A DNA stretch of 64,000 nucleotides, taken from the NCBI RefSeq assembly GCF_003351405.1, contig NZ_CP031240.1, positions 1,116,001-1,180,000 on the forward strand, in the 5' to 3' direction. The position numbers and the translations under genes were made by a program. Shown here piece by piece: positions 49,485-59,018 of this stretch (positions within the stretch are counted from its first letter, which is position 1; each line of letters opens with the position of its first letter). The notes under the pieces were generated by a model. That model searched no databases and was not told where the DNA came from. It saw only the letters and a program-made list of their open reading frames with translations. This DNA is from Haemophilus haemolyticus. Lineage in GTDB: Bacteria > Pseudomonadota > Gammaproteobacteria > Enterobacterales > Pasteurellaceae.

Positions 49485-50636
49485 TTAATTAACTTCTGTC
49501 ACCCCAATATTTTGTCCAAATTGGCGTTTCATAGCCGTACGTTTAGTACGATCGATAACATCTCCGGCTAGCTGTCCGCAAGCTGCATCAATGTCATCTC
49601 CTCGAGTTTTACGGATAATCACGGTAAAGCCATATTCCATCAAGGTTTTTTGGAATCGGTCAATACGTGTATTCGAGCTTTTTGCATAAGGTGCTTCTGG
49701 GAACGGATTCCACGGAATTAAATTAATTTTACAAGGCGTATTTTTTAATACTTCTGCAAGTTGATGAGCATGTTCTACGCCATCATTTACATGATCGAGC
49801 ATGACATATTCAATCGTAACTTTGCCATGGTTTGCATTTGATACGCTTAAATAACGATTTACCGAGTCGATCAACATTTTGATATTATATTTTTTGTTGA
49901 TTGGCACAATTTCATCACGCAATTCATCATTTGGGGCATGTAATGAAATAGCCAAAGCCACATCGATCATTTTGCTCAAATTATCTAGTGCTGGTACAAC
50001 GCCAGAAGTTGATAAAGTGACACGACGTTTTGATAAACCATAGGCAAAATCATCTAACATAATTTCCATTGCGGGAACAACGTTAGCGACATTTAACAAG
50101 GGTTCGCCCATTCCCATCATTACCACATTGGTAATTGGTCTAATGCCAGTTACTCCAAAGTTGCCAATAATTTTAGAGGCTCTCCAAACTTGGCCGATAA
50201 TTTCTGAAACCGTTAAATTGCGATTAAATCCTTGTTGTGCGGTTGAACAGAATGTGCAAGCTAAGGCACAGCCAACTTGGGAAGATACACAAAGCGTAGC
50301 GCGATCTGCTTCGGGAATATACACAGTTTCAACTTGTTGTTCACCCACTTGCATTGCCCATTTTATCGTGCCATCGGCTGAACGCTGTTCAACGGCAACT
50401 TCTGGGGCTTTAATTTCTGCAACCGCCTTGAGTTTTTCACGTAATTTTTTATTAATGTTTGTCATATTGTCGAAATTATCTTCGCCAAAATGATAAATCC
50501 ATTTTACTAACTGATCTGCTCGGAATGGTTTTTCGCCGAGTTCTTTAAAAAATTCGCGCATTTGTTGGCGCGTTAAATCCATTAGATTAATTTTTTTAGC
50601 TGGTGCATCTGATTGCACAGACAATAATTCTGACAT
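49485..50636 (-). CDS. rlmN: Dual-specificity RNA methyltransferase RlmN
   Basis: Encodes 383 aa from ATG 50636 ([20 protein letters not shown]). A radical-SAM enzyme: Cys123, Cys127, Cys130 (CALACTFC) bind the cluster; the methyl-carrying Cys is in [12 protein letters not shown]. It methylates A2503 of 23S rRNA and A37 of some tRNAs. An in-frame ATG seven codons earlier is possible; the family start is favoured. Confidence 0.94.
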   Translation of the reverse strand: MSELLSVQSDAPAKKINLMDLTRQQMREFFKELGEKPFRADQLVKWIYHFGEDNFDNMTNINKKLREKLKAVAEIKAPEVAVEQRSADGTIKWAMQVGEQQVETVYIPEADRATLCVSSQVGCALACTFCSTAQQGFNRNLTVSEIIGQVWRASKIIGNFGVTGIRPITNVVMMGMGEPLLNVANVVPAMEIMLDDFAYGLSKRRVTLSTSGVVPALDNLSKMIDVALAISLHAPNDELRDEIVPINKKYNIKMLIDSVNRYLSVSNANHGKVTIEYVMLDHVNDGVEHAHQLAEVLKNTPCKINLIPWNPFPEAPYAKSSNTRIDRFQKTLMEYGFTVIIRKTRGDDIDAACGQLAGDVIDRTKRTAMKRQFGQNIGVTEVN

Positions 50637-50882
50637 TTGAGCCTCGTTATTACACATTGTGGCGATAGCGTTGTGCTGGTGTTTTTATCAAAAACTCACA
50701 ACGAAAAATTCGCAATTAAAAAATGAACGGCGATTGTACAGATTTGTCACCGCATAATCTAGCGGAATTGAAAAACGATAGAAAATATCACCGCACTTTT
50801 TTGCGATCTAGATCGTAAATATTTCCAATTACAGCGTAAAAAGTGCGGTAAAATGTAAGCCTATTTACTAAGGTGACCAATA

Positions 50883-51761
50883 ATGTTTAAAAAAGCTTTA
50901 TTTATTTTATCTTTGTGTCCTTCTTTTGCGGTGGCACAGTCTTATGTTGTGTATGATTTTACGCATAATCGAGTGTTGGAAAGCCATGCGCCTGATAGCG
51001 TTCAGCCTATTGCCTCTGTAACGAAATTAATGACGGCGAACGTTTTTCTAGAGAATAATACAAATCCTAATTGTACCATTGCGATAACCAGTGACGATCG
51101 TGATTACATTAAAGGTACAAGCACAAAATTACCAATGAATGTTCCGATGGCCTGCAGAGAATTATTAAAGGCGATGCTTGTGCATTCTGATAACTATGCC
51201 GCCCATGCGCTTTCTCGTGCTGCAGGAATGAGCAGAATACAATTTATTCATAAAATGAATGAAAAAGCTCGCCAATTAGGCATGTATTCTACTCGTTTTC
51301 ATGATAGTTCTGGTTTATCGAGTAGCAATATTTCCAGTCCTATGGATTTAGTTAAACTTGCTAAACATTCTTTAAATAAGCCTGAAATTCGACAATTATC
51401 CAATATCAGTGCCACGAATATTCAAGCTGGAAGACATAGCGTATTAATGAAAAATACAAATAAATTAGTGCGTGATGAAATTTTTGATGCAGTGGTAAAT
51501 AAGACAGGCTACATTCGAGAATCTGGTTATAACCTTGTTTTTATCAATAAACACCCATGTAAAAGTTCTACCATCGGTGTAATTAGTCTAAATAATTCTT
51601 CTTCTGCGTATCGTTCTAGCTTTACTAAAAACAAATTAGAAAAATACGGTTGTACTGCATTGAATGGACGAACCATTCATGATGTTGAAGGTGAGGCACA
51701 ATATGAAGACGGCTATGATGAAGAAGGCTTAAATACGTTAATTAAAGAATTATCAAAATAG
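50883..51761 (+). CDS. pbpG: D-alanyl-D-alanine endopeptidase PbpG (PBP7 family)
   Basis: Encodes 292 aa with a signal peptide (cleavage near Ala-18), and the penicillin-binding motifs SVTK (catalytic Ser45), SDN (102-104) and KTG (207-209). It cleaves peptide cross-links in the sacculus. It is alone on the + strand with uptake signals on both sides of its promoter region. Confidence 0.9.
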   Translation: MFKKALFILSLCPSFAVAQSYVVYDFTHNRVLESHAPDSVQPIASVTKLMTANVFLENNTNPNCTIAITSDDRDYIKGTSTKLPMNVPMACRELLKAMLVHSDNYAAHALSRAAGMSRIQFIHKMNEKARQLGMYSTRFHDSSGLSSSNISSPMDLVKLAKHSLNKPEIRQLSNISATNIQAGRHSVLMKNTNKLVRDEIFDAVVNKTGYIRESGYNLVFINKHPCKSSTIGVISLNNSSSAYRSSFTKNKLEKYGCTALNGRTIHDVEGEAQYEDGYDEEGLNTLIKELSK

Positions 51762-51780
51762 TATTTATAAGTAATAAAAA

Positions 51781-51812
51781 GCGAGATAATAGTTTGTTTT
51801 ATCTCGCATTTA
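51781..51812. terminator. Terminator after pbpG
   Basis: GCGAGATAA (51781-51789) and TTATCTCGC (51799-51807), preceded by A-run, followed by ATTTAAAT; it serves the convergent lipoprotein gene as well. Confidence 0.75.
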
Positions 51813-51840
51813 AATAGTGGCTAGAAGAATAAAACGTGCC

Positions 51841-52308
51841 CTATTTTTGGGAAGATTGGGCTTGTTGATTAGCCTTACTTGCAGCTTCTTCAGCCTCTTT
51901 AGAAAGTTGGATTGAAAGTGCTGAAGCTGCTTTTGATTCTTCAGACAATTTCAGGGCTAACTCTGCTGCAGCATTAGATTCATCCATTTTTTGTTTAGAA
52001 AGTTTTTCAGCCTCTTCACCGCCTTGACTTAACACAGTCTGCGCCTCTTGCTGTTTTTGCATTGCTACTTTTACGGCTTCATTGGCTTGAGCGGATTTAT
52101 CTTGAGCAACTTTAGCTGTGTCAATCGCTTTTTGGGATTTTTCTAGTGCGATCTGTTTATAGTTTATCGATATTGGTTGTTGAGCAGGTTGCTCTACCGA
52201 TATTTTAGTTTGTTCCGTTGTTTTAGTTTGCTCTGCCATTTTAGGCTTATCATCACAGGCTGTTAAGACTATTGCTGAACTTAATACTAACCAAAATGCT
52301 TTTTTCAT
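51841..52308 (-). CDS. Small helical lipoprotein of unknown function
   Basis: Encodes 155 aa with a lipobox at Cys18 (VLTAC) followed by acidic DDKPK. The mature part is almost wholly Ala/Glu/Lys/Gln/Ser and predicted coiled coil (about 55-150) with heptad-like AAELALKLSEESKAAS. It resembles Haemophilus lipoproteins of the HI0363 type. It could span toward peptidoglycan like Lpp but there is no direct evidence. AGGATAATAC precedes the ATG. Confidence 0.75.
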   Translation of the reverse strand: MKKAFWLVLSSAIVLTACDDKPKMAEQTKTTEQTKISVEQPAQQPISINYKQIALEKSQKAIDTAKVAQDKSAQANEAVKVAMQKQQEAQTVLSQGGEEAEKLSKQKMDESNAAAELALKLSEESKAASALSIQLSKEAEEAASKANQQAQSSQK

Positions 52309-52665
52309 GTATTATCCTCAAAAGATGAATTTATAATAGACGTTGCATTCTAGACTTAATTTTAGAAAAAGTCATTCTAGTGATAGAAAAATATTTGTAC
52401 TTTTATAGAAGCAAGCAAATTAACAATAAATGCAAAACCTTTTGAAAATTTAGCTTATCACGATGATATAACACTTAAAAACATAGGGAAAATCTATCTC
52501 ACTTTTTGTTATGCTTTCAAAATGACAATAATTCTTATATTTGATAATTATTTTTATTTGAAAGGCGTGATAAAAATAGTATTATTATCAATGATGAATG
52601 ATTGTTGAGCAGTTGAGCGATTATTCAGGCATCCAACCTCTATTACTTTTTTATAAGGACATATT
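52309..52665 (+). other. Intergenic region upstream of yfeA
   Basis: AT-rich 357-bp spacer without a convincing gene. It holds a candidate Fur box (52542-52556), a weaker partial one (52576-52590, right half ATTATCA exact), and presumably the divergent promoters of the lipoprotein and yfeA. Confidence 0.6.
52542..52556. promoter_or_regulatory. Candidate Fur box upstream of yfeA
   Basis: TGATAATTATTTTTA matches the 7-1-7 Fur motif TGATAAT-N-ATTATCA at 12 of 14 positions. Iron repression of a Mn/Fe importer would fit. Confidence 0.55.
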
Positions 52666-53547
52666 ATGCGAAATTCATTAAAAATTATGACCGCACTTGC
52701 ACTTGGTTTATTTGCAATGCAGGCTAATGCAAAATTCAAAGTTGTCACCACCTTTACTGTGATTCAAGATATCGCACAAAATGTGGCGGGTAATGCGGCT
52801 ACAGTAGAATCTATCACCAAACCAGGTGCTGAAATTCATGAATATGAACCTACGCCAAAAGACATTGTGAAAGCACAATCTGCCGATTTAATTCTATGGA
52901 ACGGCTTAAATTTGGAACGTTGGTTTGAACGTTTCTTCCAAAATATTAAAGACAAACCAGCAGTCGTGGTGACTGAAGGTATTCAACCATTGTCTATTTA
53001 TGAAGGTCCGTATAAAGATGCGCCTAACCCACATGCGTGGATGTCGCCATCTAATGCATTAATTTATATTGAAAATATTAAAAATGCATTGGTGAAATAC
53101 GATCCACAAAATGCAGCAGTGTACGAAAAAAATGCCGCTGACTATGCTCAAAAAATTAAACAACTTGATGAGCCACTTCGTGCAAAATTAGCACAGATTC
53201 CAGAAGCTCAACGCTGGCTTGTGACAAGTGAGGGTGCTTTTAGTTATTTGGCGAAAGATTACAACTTAAAAGAAGGTTATTTATGGCCAATTAATGCTGA
53301 ACAACAAGGCACCCCGCAGCAAGTGCGTAAAGTGATTGATTTAGTTCGTAAAAACAATATTCCTGTTGTGTTTAGTGAAAGTACAATTTCAGCAAAACCA
53401 GCACAACAAGTAGCGAAAGAAAGTGGCGCAAAATACGGTGGCGTATTGTATGTTGATTCACTTTCTGCGAAAAAAGGCCCAGTGCCAACTTATATTGATT
53501 TGCTTAACGTAACTGTATCAACCATTGTTAAAGGATTCGGAAAATAA
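52666..53547 (+). CDS. yfeA: Mn/Fe ABC transporter, periplasmic binding protein
   Basis: Encodes 293 aa with a signal peptide ending at Ala22 (ANA) and the cluster A-I metal ligands His58, His123, Glu189 and Asp264. It captures manganese or iron in the periplasm for YfeBCD. AAGGACAT precedes the ATG. Its TAA shares a base with the yfeB ATG. Confidence 0.95.
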   Translation: MRNSLKIMTALALGLFAMQANAKFKVVTTFTVIQDIAQNVAGNAATVESITKPGAEIHEYEPTPKDIVKAQSADLILWNGLNLERWFERFFQNIKDKPAVVVTEGIQPLSIYEGPYKDAPNPHAWMSPSNALIYIENIKNALVKYDPQNAAVYEKNAADYAQKIKQLDEPLRAKLAQIPEAQRWLVTSEGAFSYLAKDYNLKEGYLWPINAEQQGTPQQVRKVIDLVRKNNIPVVFSESTISAKPAQQVAKESGAKYGGVLYVDSLSAKKGPVPTYIDLLNVTVSTIVKGFGK

Positions 53548-54467
53548 TGGACTCTTTCTCGACATCAATTTGGGTTAATGATGTAACTGTTCGTTACAAC
53601 AATGGCCACACAGCTATTCACAATATGACGTTCTCATTAAACAGTGGAACTATTTGTGCATTAGTGGGTGTGAATGGCAGTGGTAAATCCACGTTATTTA
53701 AAAGCATAATGGGGCTTGTGAAGCCACAACAAGGTGAAATCAAGCTTTGTGATTTGCCAATTTCCCAAGCACTGAAACGTAATTTAGTTGCTTATGTTCC
53801 ACAATCTGAAGAAGTAGACTGGCAATTTCCTGTGTCAGTGTATGATGTCGTGATGATGGGGCGTTATGGGTATATGAATTTCCTTCGTATCCCCAAAGCG
53901 ATTGATAAACAAAAAGTTCAAGAGGCGATGCAGCGAGTGAACATTGAGCATCTCGCACATCGTCAAATCGGTGAGTTATCTGGCGGGCAGAAAAAACGCG
54001 TGTTTTTGGCCCGCGCTTTAGCACAACAAAGTCCAATTATTTTATTGGATGAACCTTTCACTGGCGTTGATGTAAAAACTGAAAATGCTATTGTTGATCT
54101 TCTTCAACAGCTTCGAGAAGAAGGTCATCTTATTCTTGTCTCAACTCATAACTTAGGTTCTGTCCCAGATTTCTGTGATCAAGTGGTGATGATTAATCGT
54201 ACGGTGATTGCAGCAGGGAAAACGGAAGATACCTTTAACCAACATAATTTGGAAATTGTGTTTGGTGGGGTATTACGCCATATTAAATTATTGGGTGAAA
54301 ATTTACATAATGATGAGGATAAACGTGCGGTTACCGTCTTAACAGATGATGAAAAAGCCGTTGTATTCTATGGCGAAACTAAGCAAGATCCTCCAGCGCC
54401 AACAACACAGGATTGCCATTTCGAAGACTGTCCTTGTAAAAGTGCGGTGAAAAAAGAGGAGGGTTAA
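53547..54467 (+). CDS. yfeB: Mn/Fe ABC transporter, ATPase, with Cys/His tail
   Basis: Encodes 306 aa: Walker [10 protein letters not shown] (41-49), signature LSGGQ, Walker B ILLDEP. The C-terminal tail [10 protein letters not shown] (289-298; Cys290, His291, Cys295, Cys297) is unusual for an ABC ATPase and could bind metal. The gene overlaps the yfeA stop and precedes yfeC by 3 bases. Part of it is repeated as a pseudogene at 58217-58470. Confidence 0.95.
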   Translation: MDSFSTSIWVNDVTVRYNNGHTAIHNMTFSLNSGTICALVGVNGSGKSTLFKSIMGLVKPQQGEIKLCDLPISQALKRNLVAYVPQSEEVDWQFPVSVYDVVMMGRYGYMNFLRIPKAIDKQKVQEAMQRVNIEHLAHRQIGELSGGQKKRVFLARALAQQSPIILLDEPFTGVDVKTENAIVDLLQQLREEGHLILVSTHNLGSVPDFCDQVVMINRTVIAAGKTEDTFNQHNLEIVFGGVLRHIKLLGENLHNDEDKRAVTVLTDDEKAVVFYGETKQDPPAPTTQDCHFEDCPCKSAVKKEEG

Positions 54468-54470
54468 GGC

Positions 54471-55319
54471 ATGTTAGCATTATTATTAGAACCTTTTTCC
54501 TATGATTATATGCTCAAGGCGATGATCTTGAGTACGGCAGTGGGTGGGATTTGTGCTTTTTTGTCTTCATATTTAATGCTTAAAGGCTGGTCTTTGATTG
54601 GTGATGCACTTTCTCATTCTGTTGTGCCTGGTGTCGCGATAGCTTATGCCTTTTCTTTGCCTTATGCCCTTGGTGCATTTTTTGCTGGAATTTTAGCCGC
54701 ACTTTCCATTCTTTGGATTAAATCCATTTCTAAGCTGAAAGAAGATGCCGTTATCGGATTTATTTTTAGTACTTTCTTTGCATTAGGTCTATTGATCATT
54801 TCTTTAAATCCAACTGCAGTAAATGTGCAAAGTATCATTTTAGGTAATATTTTAGGTATTGCCGACGAAGATATTTACCAAGTGGCAATTATCATTGGCG
54901 TTTGTTTAGTATTGCTTTTATTATTCTGGAAAGACTTATTACTTATCTTTTTTGATGAAACACAGGCAAGAACGGTAGGGCTTTCGCCATTATTTTATAA
55001 AGTTTTGTTTTTTACTCTATTAAGTGCTTGTGTGGTTGCTGCCTTGCAAACTGTAGGCGCGATTTTAGTGATTGCGATGGTCGTTACCCCGGGTGCGACA
55101 GCATATTTACTGACAGATAAATTCAAAACCTTGTCAATCATCGCGATTATTTTAGGGGCGGTGACAAGTTTTGTTGGTGTTTATATTAGCTATTATTTAG
55201 ATGGTGCCACAGGCGGTGTGATTGTGACATTGCAAACATTATTATTCTTGGCTGCTTTCTTATTTTCACCAAAATATGGTTTGCTCACTCGTAATAAAAA
55301 GGCGGTAGAAAATGTTTGA
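54471..55319 (+). CDS. yfeC: Mn/Fe ABC transporter permease
   Basis: Encodes 282 aa, an ABC-3 permease with about 8 membrane helices and the motif SLIGDALSHSVVPGVAIAY. It overlaps yfeD by 8 bases (55312-55319) and pairs with it in the membrane. Confidence 0.94.
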   Translation: MLALLLEPFSYDYMLKAMILSTAVGGICAFLSSYLMLKGWSLIGDALSHSVVPGVAIAYAFSLPYALGAFFAGILAALSILWIKSISKLKEDAVIGFIFSTFFALGLLIISLNPTAVNVQSIILGNILGIADEDIYQVAIIIGVCLVLLLLFWKDLLLIFFDETQARTVGLSPLFYKVLFFTLLSACVVAALQTVGAILVIAMVVTPGATAYLLTDKFKTLSIIAIILGAVTSFVGVYISYYLDGATGGVIVTLQTLLFLAAFLFSPKYGLLTRNKKAVENV

Positions 55320-56127
55320 TTGGCTTTTAGAACCGCTACAATTTGAGTTTATGCAAAATGCTTTGTTGACTGCATTTATTGTTTCAATTATTTGTGCGTT
55401 GCTTTCTTGCTATTTAGTCTTGAAAGGTTGGTCATTAATGGGCGATGCGATTTCCCATGCGGTGTTGCCTGGTATTGTACTTGCTTATTTGGCTGGAATT
55501 CCTTTAGCGATTGGGGCATTTTTCTCAGGCATTTTTTGCTCGCTTGGCGTGGGGTATTTAAAAGAAAATAGTCGTATAAAAGAAGATACAGCAATGGGCA
55601 TTGTATTTTCTGGAATGTTTGCTATTGGTCTTGTCATGTTCACCAAAATTCAAACAGAACAGCATTTAACGCATATTTTGTTTGGTAATGTATTAGGTGT
55701 AAGTCATCAAGAGCTTATTCAAAGTGCGGTCATTTCTGCGATAATTTTTTGTATGATTGTCTTTAAGCGTAAAGACTTTTTGCTTTATTGTTTTGATCCA
55801 AGCCATGCTCGTGTTGCAGGACTTTCTCCAAAGATTTTACATTATGGATTGTTAATGTTGCTTGCTTTAACCATTGTAAGCACGATGCAAGTGGTCGGCG
55901 TTATTTTGGTGGTGGCAATGTTAATTGCGCCAGGAATTACCGCACTTACGCTCACAAAATCTTTTGATAAAATGTTATGGGTTGCTATTGTCAGTTCCAT
56001 TACATCAAGCCTAATTGGCGTAATATTGAGCTATCATTTTGATGCGTCAACTGGTGCTTGTATTATTCTTCTACAAGCCGCATTTTTTGTTATAGCATTA
56101 ATTTATAGCAAGATTAGAACAAGATAA
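55312..56127 (+). CDS. yfeD: Mn/Fe ABC transporter permease
   Basis: Encodes 271 aa, paralogous to yfeC, with SLMGDAISHAVLPGIVLAY and about 8 helices. Last gene of the operon. Its 3' end is copied at 58466-58650. Confidence 0.94.
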   Translation: MFDWLLEPLQFEFMQNALLTAFIVSIICALLSCYLVLKGWSLMGDAISHAVLPGIVLAYLAGIPLAIGAFFSGIFCSLGVGYLKENSRIKEDTAMGIVFSGMFAIGLVMFTKIQTEQHLTHILFGNVLGVSHQELIQSAVISAIIFCMIVFKRKDFLLYCFDPSHARVAGLSPKILHYGLLMLLALTIVSTMQVVGVILVVAMLIAPGITALTLTKSFDKMLWVAIVSSITSSLIGVILSYHFDASTGACIILLQAAFFVIALIYSKIRTR

Positions 56128-56140
56128 TTTCCCTTCTTTT

Positions 56141-56178
56141 AAAAACGGTACAAGCTCATGGTTTGTGCCGTTTTTGTT
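56141..56178 (+). terminator. yfe operon terminator
   Basis: AAAAACGGTACAA and TTGTGCCGTTTTT (56163-56175) with one mismatch; a matching hairpin occurs at about 58664-58702 in the duplicate. Confidence 0.85.
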
Positions 56179-56301
56179 CGATGAAATATTCTTTAGACTT
56201 TCACAAGGTGTTATTTTACATAACTCATTCTTTATCTTATTTTCCTCATCATTTTCAAAATCTTCTTTAGCTGAATTTTGTGTCATTGAATTGTTGGATA
56301 T

Positions 56302-56382
56302 GACAATCTAAAGTTTTTTAAAATATTTAATTCGTTATTTTATAGTTATTCATTTCGATTTTTCTCTACGTTAAAGCCTGTC
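56302..56382. repeat. Short segment inverted relative to its duplicate at 58849-58947
   Basis: Bases 56333-56374 (42 nt) are the exact reverse complement of 58850-58891, and 56302-56330 (29 nt) the exact reverse complement of 58919-58947. Flanks on the porin side (GTCTTATT then GATTTTAG) are in direct orientation in both copies, so the block alone is flipped. It lies between the yfe and porin terminators. Confidence 0.88.
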
Positions 56383-56406
56383 TTATTCGATTTTAGAACA
56401 AACAAA

Positions 56407-56432
56407 AAGGCGAACCTTTCGATTCGCCTTCA
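56407..56432 (-). terminator. ompP2 copy 1 terminator
   Basis: AAGGCGAA (56430-56423 on -) and TTCGCCTT (56414-56407) then TTTTGTTTG on the - strand. Confidence 0.88.
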
Positions 56433-56450
56433 TAGTTTCTAATTATTTAA

Positions 56451-57569
56451 TTAGAAGAATACGCGTAAACCTACGCCAATAGCTTTATCTTTTTGAGACT
56501 CGCCAACTGACTTGCCATTTAGATATCCTTTAGTTTTTTGGTATTTACCTTCTAAGAATACTACGGCTTGTTTGTGAAGTTTATAATCAACACCTAATAA
56601 GAAACCATGAGTTTTAGCTTTAACATCATTATTTAGTACTTTAATACTTTCTTGTTCGTATTTATAGTTACCATAAACACTGCTGAGATCAGTTACTTGA
56701 TATTGGAAACCTGGAGATACAAAGAAACGTTTTACAGCAATTTTTTGGTTTTCAACTTTAAATGTGTCTTTTGCATAACCACCATCAATTGATGCAACAA
56801 AACCATTAAAATCATATCCAATGCTTGCTAAAATACCATCTTTATAATGTTTATCTGCGCTAACATCTGGAACAGCTGGAGTATTTCCTGATGCTGGAGT
56901 ACCTTTAGCTACGGTATTACCGTAATTTGTTCGGCCATATGCAAATTTTGCAATAACGTTATTTGCATCATAAAGTGCACCAAATTGGAAACCATTTTTT
57001 ACTGATGGACTTTCTGTTGTGCCTGCTTTAACCTCATTTGCGTCATCACGTTTATCTGCAAATTGATAGCTTGCACTTAATACTAGACCTTCAATACCTT
57101 TGTAATCGTAGCGAATAACAGAGTTTCCTTCGTTTGGAATATAGTCTTTCTTCTCAATAAGGCCATAACTATAGTCATTAGCTATAACAAGTTTATCTGC
57201 GATGGTTGTTTGACGACCAAAGGTCAATTGACCACGTTCTTTATGACCAATTCCAGCGAAGGCACGATGAGCTGTAATATTACCAAAACCGTCGTCACCT
57301 TTAGCATCACCCTTAAGTCTAGTTTCAATACGTGCTAAAGCATAGTAACCATCATTTAGCTGATGATTAACAGTAAAGCCAAAGCGAGAACCATCATTTT
57401 TTAAGCCAGAGTGAGTATGACCAGCACCGTCTTTATTAGTTTTTTGAAGAATAAGACGGACAGAACCATCAACTTCAACTTTAGTTCCTTCATTATTGTA
57501 AACTACTGCTGCATTCGCTGCTGAAGCTGCGAATGCACCGATGATTAATGCTGCAAGTGTTTTTTTCAT
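56451..57569 (-). CDS. ompP2: Outer membrane porin P2, copy 1
   Basis: Encodes 372 aa with signal peptide (cleavage after Ala20) and beginning AVVYNNEGTKVEVDGSVRLI; alternating strands and a terminal Phe (GVGLRVFF) mark a trimeric 16-strand porin, the major Haemophilus porin P2. The first about 170 residues are nearly identical to copy 2 (59019-60089), while later loops differ (for example the KGTPASGNTPAVPDVS insert). Promoter TTGACA-17-AATGAT lies at 57655-57683, with a CRP-like site further upstream. AAGGAAT precedes the ATG. Confidence 0.95.
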   Translation of the reverse strand: MKKTLAALIIGAFAASAANAAVVYNNEGTKVEVDGSVRLILQKTNKDGAGHTHSGLKNDGSRFGFTVNHQLNDGYYALARIETRLKGDAKGDDGFGNITAHRAFAGIGHKERGQLTFGRQTTIADKLVIANDYSYGLIEKKDYIPNEGNSVIRYDYKGIEGLVLSASYQFADKRDDANEVKAGTTESPSVKNGFQFGALYDANNVIAKFAYGRTNYGNTVAKGTPASGNTPAVPDVSADKHYKDGILASIGYDFNGFVASIDGGYAKDTFKVENQKIAVKRFFVSPGFQYQVTDLSSVYGNYKYEQESIKVLNNDVKAKTHGFLLGVDYKLHKQAVVFLEGKYQKTKGYLNGKSVGESQKDKAIGVGLRVFF

Positions 57570-57654
57570 AATTTGTATTCCTTATGGTTGTTTACTATCT
57601 ATGATTGAACTCTTTTCGTATAAGATTGCCCAACCGCCTAAATAGACGTGCCAG

Positions 57655-57683
57655 ATCATTGCAAATTTGCATTTTGATGTCAA
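57655..57683 (-). promoter_or_regulatory. ompP2 copy 1 promoter
   Basis: On the - strand: TTGACA (57683-57678), 17-bp spacer, AATGAT (57660-57655). Predicted start about 57648, giving an approximately 79-base leader. Confidence 0.75.
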
Positions 57684-57707
57684 CTCTCTAAAATTTGAAT
57701 TTTCTTG

Positions 57708-57730
57708 AAATCTGATCGAGATCACACTTT
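57708..57730. promoter_or_regulatory. CRP-like site upstream of ompP2 copy 1
   Basis: AAAGTGTGATCTCGATCAGA then TTT on the - strand is close to the CRP ideal AAATGTGATCTAGATCACAT plus TT; centre about 71 bases upstream of the predicted start, a class I position. The same place in copy 2 has lost the palindrome. Confidence 0.65.
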
Positions 57731-57831
57731 TTGTATATTTTTGTCTGTTTTTTGTTCTTTTTTGAGACTTGAGTATCGTCTATAAATATTTTTAGGTATT
57801 GGGGAATAGAATGGTATGTCAGTTTTCTATA

Positions 57832-58222
57832 TTATTCCTCCGTGTAGCCAATGTCTTCAGCTGTCGGATTTTCTGCCCCTTTTTTAGCTAATTTATCGCA
57901 TATTTCATTTTCTCTATGTCCTGCTTGACCTTTCACCCATTGCCAATTAATTTTATGACGTTGGATGGATTCATCTAAGGCTATCGTAAATCTTGGTTTT
58001 TTACATGCTTTCCAATTATTTTTTTAGTTAAAAATCCATTTTGTTATGCCGTTTTTCATATGTTGTCTGTCACTATAAAGTGTGATTAAACAAGGTTCTT
58101 TTGATACATTTAAGGCTTCAATGACAGCGCGTAATTCCATTCGATTATTGGTGGTTTTGAAATAGCCTTTAGAGAGCATTTTTTCATGCTGTTTATAGCG
58201 CAATACAGCGCCAATTCCCCAA
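57832..58222 (-). pseudogene. rnhA: Truncated, frameshifted rnhA copy
   Basis: Aligns with the 3' part of intact rnhA (60354-60818): stop at 57832-57834, EE at the end, [20 protein letters not shown] sequence, but with internal deletions around 57985-58025 and a frame-breaking TTAG near 58025. The 5' end (start codon and catalytic Asp10) is missing because it is fused to a yfeB fragment at 58211-58220. Confidence 0.9.
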
Positions 58223-58470
58223 GCGCTGAAACGTAATTTAGTTGCTTATGTTCCACAATCTGAAGAAGTGGACTGGCAATTTCCCGTGTTAGTGTATGAT
58301 GTCGTGATGATGAGGCGTTATGGGGATATAAATTTTTTTCGTATTCCCCAAGCGATTGATAAACAAAAAGTACAAGAGGCGATGCAGCGAGTGAACATTG
58401 AATACCTCGCTCATCGTCAAATAGGTGAACTATCTTATGGGCAGAAAAAACGTATGTTTTTGGCCCGCAC
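58217..58470 (+). pseudogene. yfeB: Internal fragment of yfeB
   Basis: Matches yfeB about 53770-54020 at roughly nine in ten bases. It keeps QSEEVDW to MFLAR but the signature reads LSYGQ instead of LSGGQ, and Walker A and Walker B are both missing. The left joint with rnhA shows shared CCAATT; the right joint jumps into yfeD at the shared GCACTT. Confidence 0.92.
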
Positions 58471-58650
58471 TTACGTTCACAAAATCTTTTGATAAAATGC
58501 TATGGATTGCTATTGTAAGGTCCATTACATCAAGCCTAATTGGCGTAATTTTGAGTTATCATTTTGATGCGTCAACTGGTGCTTGTATTATTCTACTACA
58601 AGCTGTTTTTTATTATGGTATTAGCCTATAGCAAGATTAGAACAAGATAA
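58466..58650 (+). pseudogene. yfeD: 3' fragment of yfeD
   Basis: Corresponds to 55945-56127 ([20 protein letters not shown]), with a 2-base deletion near 58605-58625 that shifts the frame before the original end (IRTR). It is followed by a copy of the yfe terminator. Confidence 0.92.
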
Positions 58651-58848
58651 TTTCCCTTCTTTTAAAAACGGTACAAGATATGTTTGCACCGTTTTTATTC
58701 AATGAAATACTCTTTCAACTTTCACAAAGTATTTATTTTACATAAGTCATTCTTTATTTGATTTGATGTGTCTTTCCCTCATAATTCTCAAAATCTTCTT
58801 TAGAAAAATGTTGTGGTATCTCTTATTGAATAGATATACGTGGAAGGA

Positions 58849-58947
58849 TTTAACGTAGAGAAAAATCGAAATGAATAACTATAAAATAACGTCGCATAAA
58901 CTGTAATTCCTATTGGTCTTAAATATTTTAAAAAACTTTAGATTGTC
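58849..58947. repeat. Inverted counterpart of 56302-56382
   Basis: Two perfect pieces (42 and 29 nt) match the reverse complement of the block near copy 1, separated here by 27 bases (58892-58918) that replace 2 bases there. Confidence 0.88.
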
Positions 58948-58971
58948 TTATTTGATTTTAGAACAAACAAA

Positions 58972-58998
58972 AAGGCGAATCTTTCGATTCGCCTTCAT
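58972..58998 (-). terminator. ompP2 copy 2 terminator
   Basis: AAGGCGAA (58995-58988 on -) and TTCGCCTT (58979-58972) then TTTTGTTTG, as for copy 1. Confidence 0.88.
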
Positions 58999-59018
58999 AG
59001 TTCTTTTTAATTATTCAA

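Larger units (their letters stand above)
58651..59018. other. Duplicated spacer before ompP2 copy 2
   Basis: Holds a copy of the yfe terminator (about 58664-58702), a diverged stretch, the inverted block at 58849-58947 with a 27-base insert (58892-58918), and the copy 2 porin terminator. No gene is seen. Confidence 0.8.

Noticed and set aside
50770..50860. Inverted uptake signals upstream of pbpG as a possible hairpin
   Set aside because: The two signals are about 45 bases apart with little pairing between them, so a stable stem is unlikely.
52576..52590. Second Fur box upstream of yfeA
   Set aside because: Only the right half ATTATCA is exact; the left half matches 3 of 7 positions, so it was not listed as a site.
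56098..56286. 62-codon frame on the - strand between yfeD and ompP2 copy 1
   Set aside because: It crosses the yfe terminator and is not preserved in the duplicated spacer at 58651-58880.
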